Below, one piece after another: positions 16,735 to 26,386 of a stretch of DNA of 44,314 nucleotides. A program made the position numbers and the translations under genes. The notes under the pieces were generated by a model. The model had not been told where the DNA came from. It saw nothing but the letters and a program-made list of their open reading frames with translations, and did no database searches. Position 1 is the stretch's first letter. Each line of letters begins with the position of its first letter. Location: the NCBI GenBank assembly GCA_902574695.1, contig CACGON010000008.1, positions 1 through 44,314 of the forward strand. The letters are read 5' to 3'. This DNA comes from an uncultured Pelagibacteraceae bacterium (GTDB lineage Bacteria; Pseudomonadota; Alphaproteobacteria; Pelagibacterales; Pelagibacteraceae).

Positions 16735-18458
16735 ATATTTTTGAAAACTACCTTAATAAAATTAAAGTTGCTGTTGATCAACTAAGTAAAAAAAATTTAA
16801 TTATTTTACCAGATAACCTAAGTTCTTTGAGCGTTGATACACCGCCTCAAAATATTAAGGCAGATATTTCAACAAATATTTCAATGATATTGTCTAAAAT
16901 TAATAAAAAAAGTCCCATGGCTTTAGGAGAAATAATTAAGAAGAAATTATTAGAGGATGTGAATATTTCAGCAATTGAAATTGTTAAACCTGGTTTTTTA
17001 AATATTACTTTAAAGTCAACAATTTGGAATGAGTTAATTAAGAACATAAATGAAAATCCATATCAATATGGTGTAAATATAAATTCTCGCAAAAAAAATT
17101 ATTTAATTGAATTTGTATCAGCAAACCCAACTGGGCCTCTACACGTGGGACACTGTCGAGGAGCAATATTAGGTGATGTAATATCAAATATATTAATCTT
17201 TAATAAACATAAGGTTTTTAAAGAATATTACGTTAATGATTATGGCAATCAGATAATAAATTTTACAAAGTCTGTTTACTTAAGATGTAGAGAGTTGTTG
17301 TTTAAAGAAAAATTTCCAACAGATCCTGATCTTTATCCTGGAGATTATGTTATCCAAATAGCAAAAAATATTTTGAAAGATAATCCAAAAATTAATTATA
17401 AGAACTTTGATGAAATTTCAAATTTGTTAAGTTCACTGGCTGTCAAAGAGTCTCTTCAATTAATTAAAGAAAATCTTAATAAACTTGGAATTAAACATGA
17501 TAATTTTCAAAGTGAAACGGAACTCGTTGAAAAAAACGAGGTACATAATGTTATTAATAAACTTTCAAAAAAAAATTTTATTTATAAAGGGCGTATTAAA
17601 GCTCCAAAAAATCAGAATAAAACTGACTGGATTGAGAGAGAACAATTATTATTTAGATCCACAGACTTTGGTGATGACAAAGATAGAGCATTGCAAAAGG
17701 GAGATAATTCATGGACATATTTTGCAAGTGATGTTGCTTATCATAATTTTAAATTAGAGAGAAAGTTTGACAAATTAATAAATATTTTAGGAGCTGACCA
17801 TGCTGGTTACATTAAAAGAATTACCTCCTCTGTGGATGCTTTATCGGGAGAAAAAAATAAATTAATTTGTAAAGTAAGCCAATTAGTAAAATTAATTAAA
17901 GATGGAAAACCATTTAAAATGTCAAAGAGGAAAGGAGACTATATAACCGTTGAAGATTTAGTTGGTGAAGTTGGAAAAGATGCAACAAGATTTATAATGC
18001 TAAGTAGAACTAGTGATGTTGAACTAGACTTTGATTTTGCAAAAGTAAAAGAAAAATCAAAAGACAATCCCCTTTATTATGTCCAATATTGTTATGCAAG
18101 AATTTCATCAGTTTTTAGAAATCTAAATAAAAATATAAATGATGAGGTAAATATTAAAAATTATGATTTTAATTATTCAGCCGATGAAATAAAAATTATT
18201 AAGAAGATTTCACAATGGCCTTTAATAATTGAAATATCATCAAATAAACTTGAACCTCATAGAATCCCAATTTATCTTTATGAATTAGCCTCTGAATTTC
18301 ATTCTTATTGGAATATGGGCAAAGATGATGAAAATAAAAGATTTATTAATAATGAAAAAAAAATATCTGATGAAAAAATTCTTTTCTTAAAATCAATTTC
18401 AAATGTCATAAAATCAGGAATGAATATTATTGGTGTTGATACACCTGAAAGTATGTAA
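16731..18458 (+). CDS. argS: Arginyl-tRNA synthetase
   Basis: Charges tRNA-Arg with arginine; a class I synthetase. It has the N-terminal additional domain (about 1-110), the HIGH-type motif HVGH at 138-141 within ANPTGPLHVGHCRG, KMSKR at 396-400, and the C-terminal DALR anticodon-binding domain with YCYARISSVFRN. The length of 575 residues is standard. It is translationally coupled at both ends: ATGA with dgt and TAATG with the next small gene. Confidence 0.97.
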   Translation: MNIFENYLNKIKVAVDQLSKKNLIILPDNLSSLSVDTPPQNIKADISTNISMILSKINKKSPMALGEIIKKKLLEDVNISAIEIVKPGFLNITLKSTIWNELIKNINENPYQYGVNINSRKKNYLIEFVSANPTGPLHVGHCRGAILGDVISNILIFNKHKVFKEYYVNDYGNQIINFTKSVYLRCRELLFKEKFPTDPDLYPGDYVIQIAKNILKDNPKINYKNFDEISNLLSSLAVKESLQLIKENLNKLGIKHDNFQSETELVEKNEVHNVINKLSKKNFIYKGRIKAPKNQNKTDWIEREQLLFRSTDFGDDKDRALQKGDNSWTYFASDVAYHNFKLERKFDKLINILGADHAGYIKRITSSVDALSGEKNKLICKVSQLVKLIKDGKPFKMSKRKGDYITVEDLVGEVGKDATRFIMLSRTSDVELDFDFAKVKEKSKDNPLYYVQYCYARISSVFRNLNKNINDEVNIKNYDFNYSADEIKIIKKISQWPLIIEISSNKLEPHRIPIYLYELASEFHSYWNMGKDDENKRFINNEKKISDEKILFLKSISNVIKSGMNIIGVDTPESM

Positions 18459-18718
18459 TGTTAAAAGAAATAAAAGTCCTTCTTTATATATTTACTATTT
18501 TAGTATTTTTCTTTCTATGTCTTAAATATTATTTATCGGATGCATTTGAAAAAAAAATTTACAGAACCCATAATAATCATCAAAAAATCATTACTGAATT
18601 TTCTGAAAATTTAAAAATATTTAAAAGTGATACCGATGGAATAATCGAATATATTGATAATGAAAAAAATGACTCTAAAAAAAAATTTCAATTTTGGAAA
18701 TTAATTGAGAATGATTAA
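18458..18718 (+). CDS. Small single-helix membrane protein between argS and nagZ
   Basis: The 86 residues have one N-terminal membrane helix (about 7-28, very Phe/Leu/Ile-rich), then a charged, mostly Lys/Asn/Glu tail. I recognise no domain. The position is informative: in many alphaproteobacteria the slot between argS and nagZ holds a membrane-anchored SPOR-domain protein. This gene keeps the anchor layout but is far too short and has no SPOR motif, so it may be a remnant or a replacement. It is coupled to argS by TAATG and overlaps nagZ by 8 bases, which suggests it is translated. Confidence 0.75.
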   Translation: MLKEIKVLLYIFTILVFFFLCLKYYLSDAFEKKIYRTHNNHQKIITEFSENLKIFKSDTDGIIEYIDNEKNDSKKKFQFWKLIEND

Positions 18719-19667
18719 AAAAAGGAGGAGTTTTATAATTGGATTAAAGGGCTTAAAATTGTCCAATCAAGAAATTTTATTTATTAAAAAATATAAACCA
18801 TGGGGAATAATTTTATTTTCAAGGAATATTAAATCAATATCTCAAACTCAGAAACTAACTGATGATATAAAAAAAATTTATAAAGATAAAAATTTTCCAA
18901 TTTTGATAGATCAAGAAGGTGGACGTGTTGCAAGATTAAATAGAATATTAATTTCCTCAACTTTTACAGCAGAGTATTTTGGACACATTTTTAATAATAA
19001 TAAAAAAAATTTTGGATTTTATTTAGACATTTATATTGATCAAATATCATATCTGCTTAGAAAATTGGGTATTAATATTAATACAAGTCCTGTTTTAGAT
19101 TTAAAAAGAAAAGCTACTTCAAAGGTCATTGGAGATCGTTCTTTCTCAAACAATGCGAATGTAATAAGTAAAATTGGTGATGCTATGATTGAAAAATTCC
19201 ATAAAAATAAAATTGCTACAGTAATTAAACATATACCAGGTCATGGTTTAGCTAAATCAGACAGCCATAAATTTATGCCAATCGTAAAAAAAAAATTAAA
19301 GTATTTAGAGAGTACAGATTTTAAAGCTTTTAAAAAAAAAAAATCTTTATTTGCAATGACTGCACACATATTGTTTAAAGATATTGACTCATCAAACACC
19401 ACAACACATTCAAAAAAATTAATAAATTTTATTAGAAATAAAATTCATTTTAAAAATATTATTATTTCAGATGACATCTCGATGAAGGCTTTAAAATTTT
19501 CGACTAAAATTAATACTCAAAAAGCTTTTAGATCTGGTTGTAATTTGGTGCTCCATTGCAACGCCAGGATGTCTGAAATGAAAATAGTAGGTGAAAACTC
19601 ACCAAAACTAGATAAATTTTTACTGAAAAAAACTTCAGAATTCTATAAAATTGTTAGAATTAAATGA
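18711..19667 (+). CDS. nagZ: Beta-N-acetylhexosaminidase
   Basis: Glycoside hydrolase family 3 enzyme that removes GlcNAc from anhydro-muropeptides in peptidoglycan recycling, in the cytosol. It shows WGIILFSRNI, LIDQEGGRVARL, KHIPGHGLAKSDSH (substrate-binding and acid/base loop, about 173-186) and the nucleophile Asp in IISDDISMKAL (about 254). With 318 residues it fits bacterial NagZ. I chose the ATG at 18711, overlapping the preceding stop as ATGATTAA; a TTG two codons earlier is also open. It is followed by scpA with an ATGA overlap. Confidence 0.93.
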   Translation: MIKKRRSFIIGLKGLKLSNQEILFIKKYKPWGIILFSRNIKSISQTQKLTDDIKKIYKDKNFPILIDQEGGRVARLNRILISSTFTAEYFGHIFNNNKKNFGFYLDIYIDQISYLLRKLGININTSPVLDLKRKATSKVIGDRSFSNNANVISKIGDAMIEKFHKNKIATVIKHIPGHGLAKSDSHKFMPIVKKKLKYLESTDFKAFKKKKSLFAMTAHILFKDIDSSNTTTHSKKLINFIRNKIHFKNIIISDDISMKALKFSTKINTQKAFRSGCNLVLHCNARMSEMKIVGENSPKLDKFLLKKTSEFYKIVRIK

Positions 19668-20404
19668 AAGAAGATCAACTATTACAATTCCACGTAAATT
19701 TAAATACTTTTAGTGGTCCTTTAGATACATTATTAGATTTGGCTAAATCCCAAAAAGTAAACTTAGAAAATATTTCAATTACGAAGTTAGCAGATCAATT
19801 TCATGAATTTATAACTAAAACATTAGATTTAAATTTAGAATTAGCGTCAGAGTATTTAGTGATGGCTACTTGGCTTGCATATCTAAAATCAAAATTATTG
19901 CTTCCTGAAACCGATGAAGAAGAGTTTAAAGCCTTAGAAGTTGCAGAAAAACTAAAATTGCAATTAAAAAAACTTGAATTAATAAGATTGCTTTCTGATC
20001 AAATGTTAAAAAGAAAAAGACTTGGTAAAGATATATTTATGAGAGGTGTTAAGGGTCAAATTAAATCAATCTACAGTTCTGAATATACTCTTTCTTTATT
20101 TGAACTATTAAAAACATATTCAAATATAATTATGACAAAAGACTTTCAGAGAATCAATATACCAAGGTTACCTGTATTTACTACAGAGGATGGAATTAAT
20201 GAAATTAAAAAATATTTTGGTAAACTTTCAGAATGGAAAAGTCTTCAAGAATTAATACCTGATACTTTTAAAAACAAAAATAGTTTAGCAAGGACAGGTC
20301 AAGCAGGTATTTTTGCTGGTTCTCTAGAACTCGTAAAAGAGGGTAATATTTCAATAAAACAAGAAAAATTATTTGATGAAATATTAGTTAAGGAAAATAA
20401 ATGA
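19664..20404 (+). CDS. scpA: Segregation and condensation protein A
   Basis: Kleisin subunit that bridges SMC and ScpB in chromosome condensation. The 246 residues have the N-terminal kleisin signature FSGPLDTLLDLAKSQKVNLENISITKLADQF, EYLVMATWLAYLKSKLLLPE, and a C-terminal winged-helix region that would bind the SMC head. The nagZ-scpA-scpB order is conserved in alphaproteobacteria. It is coupled to scpB by a 4-base ATGA overlap. Confidence 0.94.
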   Translation: MKEDQLLQFHVNLNTFSGPLDTLLDLAKSQKVNLENISITKLADQFHEFITKTLDLNLELASEYLVMATWLAYLKSKLLLPETDEEEFKALEVAEKLKLQLKKLELIRLLSDQMLKRKRLGKDIFMRGVKGQIKSIYSSEYTLSLFELLKTYSNIIMTKDFQRINIPRLPVFTTEDGINEIKKYFGKLSEWKSLQELIPDTFKNKNSLARTGQAGIFAGSLELVKEGNISIKQEKLFDEILVKENK

Positions 20405-21093
20405 AAAAAAATAAAGATGATAACATTTTAAATTTTCCATCAAATTTAAGCAATGGTGAACGTGAAGTAGAAGCAATTCTTTTTGCAGCTGCTGAACCGC
20501 TTGAAATCGAGTCTATTGAGGCTAAAATTTCAAAAAATATCAATGTAAAAAAAACATTAGAAAAACTACAAAAAGTTTATTCTCAAAGAGGAATAAATTT
20601 AGTTTGTATATCTAACAAATGGTCATTTAGAACTGCCCAAAATTTATCTAATTTAATGTCTCAACAAAAAACTGTTGAAAAAAAGTTATCTAAAGCTGCA
20701 ATCGAAACATTAGCAATTATAGTTTATCACCAGCCTGTGACTCGTGCAGAAATAGAGGAAATTAGAGGGGTTGCCTTTGGTACTAATACATTAGATATTT
20801 TAATGGAATTGAATTGGGTTAAACCACAAGGACGAAAGGACGTTCCGGGTAAGCCAATACAATATGTAACCACAGATGATTTTTTAAGCCATTTTAATCT
20901 CCAAAAACTTACAGACCTACCCACAGTTGATGAACTTGGTTCTGCAGGATTAATTGATTCAGCATCTGTGGATGCTTCTGTATTTGGTACTGGAAAGTTT
21001 TATCAAGAAAAACAAGAGGAAAAAAAAGAAAATATATATTCGAATATAGATGAAATGTTATCTAGTACTTTAAAAGATAAAGAAACAGATTAA
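20401..21093 (+). CDS. scpB: Segregation and condensation protein B
   Basis: Partner of ScpA in the SMC-ScpAB complex. The 230 residues form two winged helices: EREVEAILFAAAEPLEIESIEAKI at the start, then the signature AAIETLAIIVYHQPVTRAEIEEIRGV and WVKPQGRKDVPGKPIQYVTTDDFLSHF. The C-terminal tail beyond about 185 is acidic and low in complexity. It is the last gene before a 43-base gap to tatA. Confidence 0.95.
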   Translation: MKKNKDDNILNFPSNLSNGEREVEAILFAAAEPLEIESIEAKISKNINVKKTLEKLQKVYSQRGINLVCISNKWSFRTAQNLSNLMSQQKTVEKKLSKAAIETLAIIVYHQPVTRAEIEEIRGVAFGTNTLDILMELNWVKPQGRKDVPGKPIQYVTTDDFLSHFNLQKLTDLPTVDELGSAGLIDSASVDASVFGTGKFYQEKQEEKKENIYSNIDEMLSSTLKDKETD

Positions 21094-21136
21094 AAAGATA
21101 CTTTTAAAATTAGTATAAAAGATATATAAATAATTC

Positions 21137-21334
21137 ATGAGTATAGGTTTTTGGCAAATAGCAATTGTTGTAATATTAGTTGTCTTACTTTTTGGTAGAG
21201 GCAAAATATCGAGCCTGATGGGTGATGTAGCAAAAGGTATTAAAAGTTTTAAAAAAGGTATGGCTAATGACAATGAGGATATTGACACAAAAAATATATC
21301 CGAAAATAATCAAGACACAGATAAAAAAGAGTAA
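21137..21334 (+). CDS. tatA: Twin-arginine translocase subunit TatA
   Basis: Forms the size-adaptable channel of the Tat export system for folded proteins. The 65 residues have an N-terminal membrane helix starting [19 protein letters not shown], the FGRGKI hinge, an amphipathic helix ([18 protein letters not shown]) and an acidic tail, the standard TatA plan. It stands first in tatABC, five bases before tatB. Confidence 0.95.
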   Translation: MSIGFWQIAIVVILVVLLFGRGKISSLMGDVAKGIKSFKKGMANDNEDIDTKNISENNQDTDKKE

Positions 21335-21339
21335 ATCAA

Positions 21340-21561
21340 ATGCCACAAATTGGCTGGTTTGAAATATTAATTGTAGTTTCAATTGCCATTATAGTTGTAG
21401 GGCCAAAAGATTTCCCAATTATGTTAAAAAAGATTGGATCCTGGATTGGTTCTGCAAAGAGGTATGTAGCAAATGTTCAAAATGAATTTTCATCTTTAGA
21501 AGTCGATGAAGTCTCTAATGATGAGAAAAAAAAAGAAAAAGATAAAAATGACGTTAAATGA
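21340..21561 (+). CDS. tatB: Twin-arginine translocase subunit TatB (short)
   Basis: Partner of TatC in the Tat substrate receptor. It has an N-terminal helix (IGWFEILIVVSIAIIVVGPKD) with the TatB-typical GPKDFPIML turn, then an amphipathic helix. At 73 residues it is much shorter than many TatB proteins (often 100-170), having lost most of the C-terminal tail, in keeping with genome reduction. It overlaps the chosen tatC start by 14 bases. Confidence 0.9.
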   Translation: MPQIGWFEILIVVSIAIIVVGPKDFPIMLKKIGSWIGSAKRYVANVQNEFSSLEVDEVSNDEKKKEKDKNDVK

Positions 21562-22318
21562 TGAAAAAATGGGTTTCTTTAGCCACTTAACTGAATTAAG
21601 AAAAAGGTTAATCAACTGTTTAATTTTTTTATTTATATTTTTTATAATTTGCTATTTTTTCTCAGAATATATTTATGGTTTTTTAGTAGAGCCTTATTCA
21701 TCAGCCGTTAAAGATGACGGAGTTGAGAGAAGATTAATTTTCACCGCGTTACAAGAAACTTTTTTAACTTATTTGAAAGTTTCATTCTTCACATCTTTTT
21801 TTATTACATTTCCTTTTATATTAATTCAGGTCTGGTTATTTATTGCGCCAGCTCTTTATAAAAATGAAAAGGCAGCTATTATGCCGTATTTAATATTAAC
21901 ACCAATTTTATTTATATTAGGTGGAATGTTGGTTTATTATTTAATAATGCCTTTAGCTATTAAATTTTTTGTTTCATTTGAAAGTACTGGAAATATAACT
22001 AATTTGCCGATTCAATTAGAGGCAAAAGTAAATGAATATTTATCTTTAATAATGAAGCTAATATTTGCTTTTGGTTTAAGTTTTCAATTACCTGTAGTTT
22101 TAAGTCTTTTAGCACGAATTGGTTTAATTGATTCGTCATTTTTAAAACAAAGAAGAAAGTATGTTGTTGTAATAATTTTTGCAGCGGCTGCTTTGTTAAC
22201 TCCACCAGATCCAATAACACAAATCGGTTTAGCTATTCCACTTTTAATTTTGTATGAATTATCTATTTTTTCTGTAAGTATTATAGAGAAAAAAATTAAA
22301 GAAAAAGAGCATGCATAA
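21548..22318 (+). CDS. tatC: Twin-arginine translocase subunit TatC
   Basis: Six-helix receptor for twin-arginine signal peptides. Landmarks are MGFFSHLTELRKRLI at the N terminus with the conserved Glu, PFILIQVWLFIAPALYKNEK, the SFQLPVVL segment and AAALLTPPDPITQ. The start is set at 21548 (256 residues). A longer open frame from 21506 would add a Lys-rich stretch lying wholly inside tatB, and another ATG at 21569 would start at MGFFSHL. It overlaps serS by 8 bases. Confidence 0.94.
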   Translation: MTLNDEKMGFFSHLTELRKRLINCLIFLFIFFIICYFFSEYIYGFLVEPYSSAVKDDGVERRLIFTALQETFLTYLKVSFFTSFFITFPFILIQVWLFIAPALYKNEKAAIMPYLILTPILFILGGMLVYYLIMPLAIKFFVSFESTGNITNLPIQLEAKVNEYLSLIMKLIFAFGLSFQLPVVLSLLARIGLIDSSFLKQRRKYVVVIIFAAAALLTPPDPITQIGLAIPLLILYELSIFSVSIIEKKIKEKEHA

Positions 22319-23570
22319 TATAAAAGATATTAGAAAAAATCTTGATAGTTTTGCTAAATTATTATTAAAAAGAAATGTCAAAGTTGCAATTGATAAAATT
22401 GTTCAATTAGACAAAGAAAATAGAAATCTTATTCAAAAAAAAGAGTTATTAGAAAAAGAAAAAAAAGATATCTCAAAATCAAAAGATGAAAAACTATTTA
22501 AAAAATCAAAAGATATATCTATCGAAATAGAAAAAATAAGCTCTGATTTGTCATTAATAAAAAATGAGCTAGATGACATTTTATCATCATTACCTAATTT
22601 GCCATTAGCTGATGTACCTGAGGGTAAAGATGAAAGTTCAAATGTTGAAATTAAAAAATATGGTAAAATTAAAAACTTTGATTTTAAACCAAAATCACAC
22701 TTTGAACTTGGGAATAATTTAAATATGTTAGATTTCGAATTAGCCACTAAGACAACTGGCTCTAGATTTGTTTTTGTAAAAAATCATTTAGCATTACTTG
22801 AGCGAGCTCTTTCAAACTTTATGATAGATACTCATATAAACAAAAATAATTACCTAGAAGTATCACCACCACTCATAGCAAATGAAAATACCATGTTTGG
22901 AACAGGTCAGTTACCAAAATTTGAAAACGATCAATTTGAAATAGTCTCAGATGATAAAAATGATCGTAAATTTCTTATACCAACGGCAGAAGTCATACTA
23001 ACGAATATGGTAAAAGACAAAATATTAGATGTAAAAGACTTACCTTTAAGATTTGTTGCATCTACCCCTTGTTTTCGTAAAGAAGCTGGTAGTTATGGAA
23101 AAGATACCAAGGGAATGATACGGCAACATCAATTCTATAAAGTTGAATTAGTAAGTATTGTTGAGCCCAATTCTTGTTCCGAAGAGTTAGAAAGGATGAC
23201 TGATTGTGCCACAAATATTCTAGATCAACTGAAGTTGCCATATAGGAAAGTTTTATTAAGTAGCGGAGATATGGGCTTTAGTGCAGAAAAAACATACGAT
23301 TTAGAGGTTTGGATACCTTCAGAGAATAAATATAGAGAAATATCAAGTTGTTCTTCATGTGGCTCTTTCCAGGCTAGAAGAATGAAAGCAAGGTATAAAA
23401 ATTTAAAAAAAGAAATAAATTTTGTCGGCACACTTAATGGTAGTGGTTTAGCAGTAGGTAGAACTTTAATTGCTGTCTTGGAAAATTATCAATTATCAGA
23501 TGGAACTATAGAAGTGCCAGAAGCGCTTAAACCTTACATGAATAATGTAGAAAAGATTGGCAAGAATTAG
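22311..23570 (+). CDS. serS: Seryl-tRNA synthetase
   Basis: Charges tRNA-Ser; a class II synthetase. The N-terminal coiled-coil arm (about 30-100, Lys/Glu/Leu-rich) grips the long variable arm of tRNA-Ser. Motif 2 is FRKEAGSYGKDTKGMIRQHQF and motif 3 is GSGLAVGRTLIAVLENYQ. The length of 419 residues is normal. The start lies in the 8-base overlap ATGCATAA with tatC. A tRNA-Ser(UGA) is also in this window. Confidence 0.97.
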   Translation: MHNIKDIRKNLDSFAKLLLKRNVKVAIDKIVQLDKENRNLIQKKELLEKEKKDISKSKDEKLFKKSKDISIEIEKISSDLSLIKNELDDILSSLPNLPLADVPEGKDESSNVEIKKYGKIKNFDFKPKSHFELGNNLNMLDFELATKTTGSRFVFVKNHLALLERALSNFMIDTHINKNNYLEVSPPLIANENTMFGTGQLPKFENDQFEIVSDDKNDRKFLIPTAEVILTNMVKDKILDVKDLPLRFVASTPCFRKEAGSYGKDTKGMIRQHQFYKVELVSIVEPNSCSEELERMTDCATNILDQLKLPYRKVLLSSGDMGFSAEKTYDLEVWIPSENKYREISSCSSCGSFQARRMKARYKNLKKEINFVGTLNGSGLAVGRTLIAVLENYQLSDGTIEVPEALKPYMNNVEKIGKN

Positions 23571-23622
23571 AGTTGTTTTAGTAAATCTTTTGGTATAAAT
23601 ATTCAATAACTTAGGAGTAATA

Positions 23623-23913
23623 ATGTCAAATTCTGGAATAGGTCAATTTATACCTTTAATACTTATATTCGTAATATTTTATTTTTTCTTAATAAGACCT
23701 CAACAAAAAAAAGTAAAAGAGCACAAAATAATGGTAGAAAATTTAAAGAGAGGCGACAAAGTGATTACCGTTGGAGGGATTGTAGGTACAATAGATAGAA
23801 TTATTGACGGTGAGAAAGTTGAAGTCGAAATAGCAGACAATGTAAAAGTAGAGATAGTTAAATCTACAGGTATACAGAGTCTGGTTACTGCCAATCAAGA
23901 AACTAAAAAATAA
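23623..23913 (+). CDS. yajC: Preprotein translocase accessory subunit YajC
   Basis: Small inner-membrane partner of SecDF. The 96 residues have one membrane helix (about 8-26, FIPLILIFVIFYFFLIRPQQKK) followed by the KxHKxMVENLKRGDKVITVGGIVG motif. AGGAG at 23613-23617 gives a clear ribosome binding site, and a 52-base gap from serS leaves room for a promoter. It begins yajC-secD-secF. Confidence 0.95.
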   Translation: MSNSGIGQFIPLILIFVIFYFFLIRPQQKKVKEHKIMVENLKRGDKVITVGGIVGTIDRIIDGEKVEVEIADNVKVEIVKSTGIQSLVTANQETKK

Positions 23914-23930
23914 TAGTAAATTCTTAAAAG

Positions 23931-25490
23931 GTGCTTTATTTTTCAAAAATTAGAATAATTACTATTTTTGTAATATCTATAATATTTGTATTATTTTCAT
24001 TATCAAATTTAACAAAGTTTGATGACAACTATTTTAGCAAAAAAATTAATTTAGGTCTTGATCTACAAGGAGGTTCATATCTTCTTTTAGAAATTGACAA
24101 TAGTCCAGTTGTAACTAAGGAACTTCAAAATAAAATTACTTTTTTGAAGACTTATTTTAAAGATAAGGAAATTAATATTTTTAATATTAAAATTAATGAA
24201 CAAAATTCAATTATATTTGAAACTGATAAAATAAATATTGATCTAATAAATAGTATTTTTTTAAACAAGGAAGAACCAATTAATCCATATTATGATAAAT
24301 ATAAATCTTATCAATTTGATATTGAAAATCAAAGTAATCAATTTAAAATAACATTATCAAAATATGGTATCATCGAATTAAAGAATGCCTCATTAGACCA
24401 AGCTATTGAGATTGTAAGACGAAGAGTCGATGAGGTAGGCACAAACGAGCCTAATATTTTAAAAAGAGGAAATGATAGAATTTTAGTTGAATTGCCAGGT
24501 TTAGATGATCCTGCTCGTATAAAAAATCTTCTTGGAAAAACTGCAAATTTATCTTTTAGATTTGTATCAAAATCTAATGAGGCAGAGTTAGGCACAGACT
24601 TAATTGAATTTGAGGATCAATCAGAGTCTGCTGTTTATGTAAGTAAAAGAATTATTTTAAGCGGTGAGAACTTACTTGATGCACAACCAAAAATGGACTC
24701 ACAAACTAATGACACAATTGTGACTTTCAGTTTAGACAGAGTTGGAGCTAAAAGATTTGGTAAAGCAACAATTTCTGGCGTTGGCAAAAGATTGGCTATA
24801 GTATTAGATGGCAAAATAATTAGTGCGCCTGTAATACGAGAGGCTATAGTTAGTGGCTCGGGTCAAATTACTGGAAATTTTACATTTCAATCAGCAACAG
24901 ATCTTGCATTATTATTGAGATCTGGAGCATTACCAGCTCCAATGAATATAGTAGAAGAAAGAACAGTAGGCCCAGGACTTGGTAAAGATTCTATTAAAGC
25001 AGGAATTTTAGCATTAATAATTGGTTTCTCTTTAGTCATTTTATTTATGGTTTTTAAATATAAGATATTTGGATTTATTGCTAATACAGCATTGATTTTT
25101 AATTTATTTTTTCTGATTGGAATCCTCACTTTATTCGAAGCAACATTAACTCTTCCTGGAATTGCAGGTATAATTTTAACTGTAGGAATGGCTGTCGATG
25201 CAAATGTGCTTATTTTTGAGAGGATTAAAGAAGAAAAAAATAACGAAAAAAATCAACTAGTTGCATTTGACTCTGGTTACACAAAATCAAAATCTGCAAT
25301 TTTAGATGCTAATGTTACCACCTTTATTGCTGCAATAATTTTATTTTTTTTAGGATCAGGTCCAATTAAAGGGTTTTCTATAACTTTAGGCGTTGGAATA
25401 TTAACTACACTATTTTCTGTTTATTTTATAGCAAGGTTACTCACGTCCTTATATGTTGTAAAAAATAAAGATAAGGAAATTAAAATATAA
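23931..25490 (+). CDS. secD: Protein translocase subunit SecD
   Basis: Membrane protein that uses the proton gradient to pull secreted proteins through SecYEG. GTG start, chosen because the membrane helix begins within a few residues and no ATG precedes it after the yajC stop. It shows LGLDLQGGSYLLLEID, the EIVRRRVDEVGTNEPNI block, GPGLGKDSIKAG, and the helix with VGMAVDANVLIFERIKEE. The 519 residues are shorter than E. coli SecD but normal for alphaproteobacteria. Confidence 0.95.
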   Translation: MLYFSKIRIITIFVISIIFVLFSLSNLTKFDDNYFSKKINLGLDLQGGSYLLLEIDNSPVVTKELQNKITFLKTYFKDKEINIFNIKINEQNSIIFETDKINIDLINSIFLNKEEPINPYYDKYKSYQFDIENQSNQFKITLSKYGIIELKNASLDQAIEIVRRRVDEVGTNEPNILKRGNDRILVELPGLDDPARIKNLLGKTANLSFRFVSKSNEAELGTDLIEFEDQSESAVYVSKRIILSGENLLDAQPKMDSQTNDTIVTFSLDRVGAKRFGKATISGVGKRLAIVLDGKIISAPVIREAIVSGSGQITGNFTFQSATDLALLLRSGALPAPMNIVEERTVGPGLGKDSIKAGILALIIGFSLVILFMVFKYKIFGFIANTALIFNLFFLIGILTLFEATLTLPGIAGIILTVGMAVDANVLIFERIKEEKNNEKNQLVAFDSGYTKSKSAILDANVTTFIAAIILFFLGSGPIKGFSITLGVGILTTLFSVYFIARLLTSLYVVKNKDKEIKI

Positions 25491-25495
25491 AATTT

Positions 25496-26386
25496 ATGAA
25501 TAATTTTAAATTTAATAGTTATTACAAAATATTTTCATTAATATCTGGCCTTTTAGCCATTATTTCTTTCTTATTACTTATTTTTAAAGGATTAAATTTT
25601 GGAATAGATTTTAAAGGAGGCACCTTAATAGAACTTAGGGCAATTGATAAACAAATTAATATATCGTCATTAAGAAGTTCATTCTCTAATATGAATTTAG
25701 GTGATGTTGCAATAAAGAATTTTGGTGAAGATCATGACTACTTAATTAAATTTGAAAAAAAAGGAAATAAAAAAGATCTAATACAAAATATTAAAAAAAA
25801 TTTAGATCAATCAATAGGATCTGGTTATGAGATAAGACGTGTAGAAAATGTTGGTCCAAAAGTTAGTTCTGAGTTATTAAAAGGTGGTTTAATAGCAATC
25901 GCAGTTTCTCTTGGGGCTATGCTTTTTTATATTTGGATAAGATTTGAATGGCAATTTAGTATTGGAGCTATACTGGCTTTATTTCATGATGTTTTAATTA
26001 CAATGGGTATTTTTTCTTTGTTAAGTTTGGAGGTAAATCTTTCTATAGTTGCTGCTATTTTAACAATTGTTGGTTATTCAATGAATGATACAGTTGTTAT
26101 TTTTGATAGAGTGAGAGAAAACTTGAAAAAACATATTGATTTAAAAATTTTTGATCTAACAAACCTATCTATTAATGAAACCTTATCCAGAACTATCATT
26201 ACATCCTTAACAACCTTATTGGCTTTGATATCTATATTTGTTTTTGGTGGTGAAATTTTAAAAGGTTTTTCTTTTGCTATGATACTCGGTGTTATCCTTG
26301 GAACATATTCCTCTATATTTATTGCAAACCCAATTTTAGTTCATTTAAGGGTTTCTTACAAAACAATTGTAAAAGAAGATAACTAA
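25496..26386 (+). CDS. secF: Protein translocase subunit SecF
   Basis: Partner of SecD. The 296 residues have six expected helices; signatures are GLNFGIDFKGGTLIELR, VGPKVSSELLKGG, IVGYSMNDTVVIFDRVREN and ETLSRTIITSLTTLLAL. It starts five bases after secD. Its stop interlocks with that of the convergent PuuD-like gene (shared CTAA at 26383-26386). Confidence 0.96.
   Translation: MNNFKFNSYYKIFSLISGLLAIISFLLLIFKGLNFGIDFKGGTLIELRAIDKQINISSLRSSFSNMNLGDVAIKNFGEDHDYLIKFEKKGNKKDLIQNIKKNLDQSIGSGYEIRRVENVGPKVSSELLKGGLIAIAVSLGAMLFYIWIRFEWQFSIGAILALFHDVLITMGIFSLLSLEVNLSIVAAILTIVGYSMNDTVVIFDRVRENLKKHIDLKIFDLTNLSINETLSRTIITSLTTLLALISIFVFGGEILKGFSFAMILGVILGTYSSIFIANPILVHLRVSYKTIVKEDN

Noticed and set aside
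21506-21547. N-terminal extension of tatC inside tatB
   Set aside because: The extension is a Lys/Met-rich shadow of the tatB tail and is not part of the TatC family.
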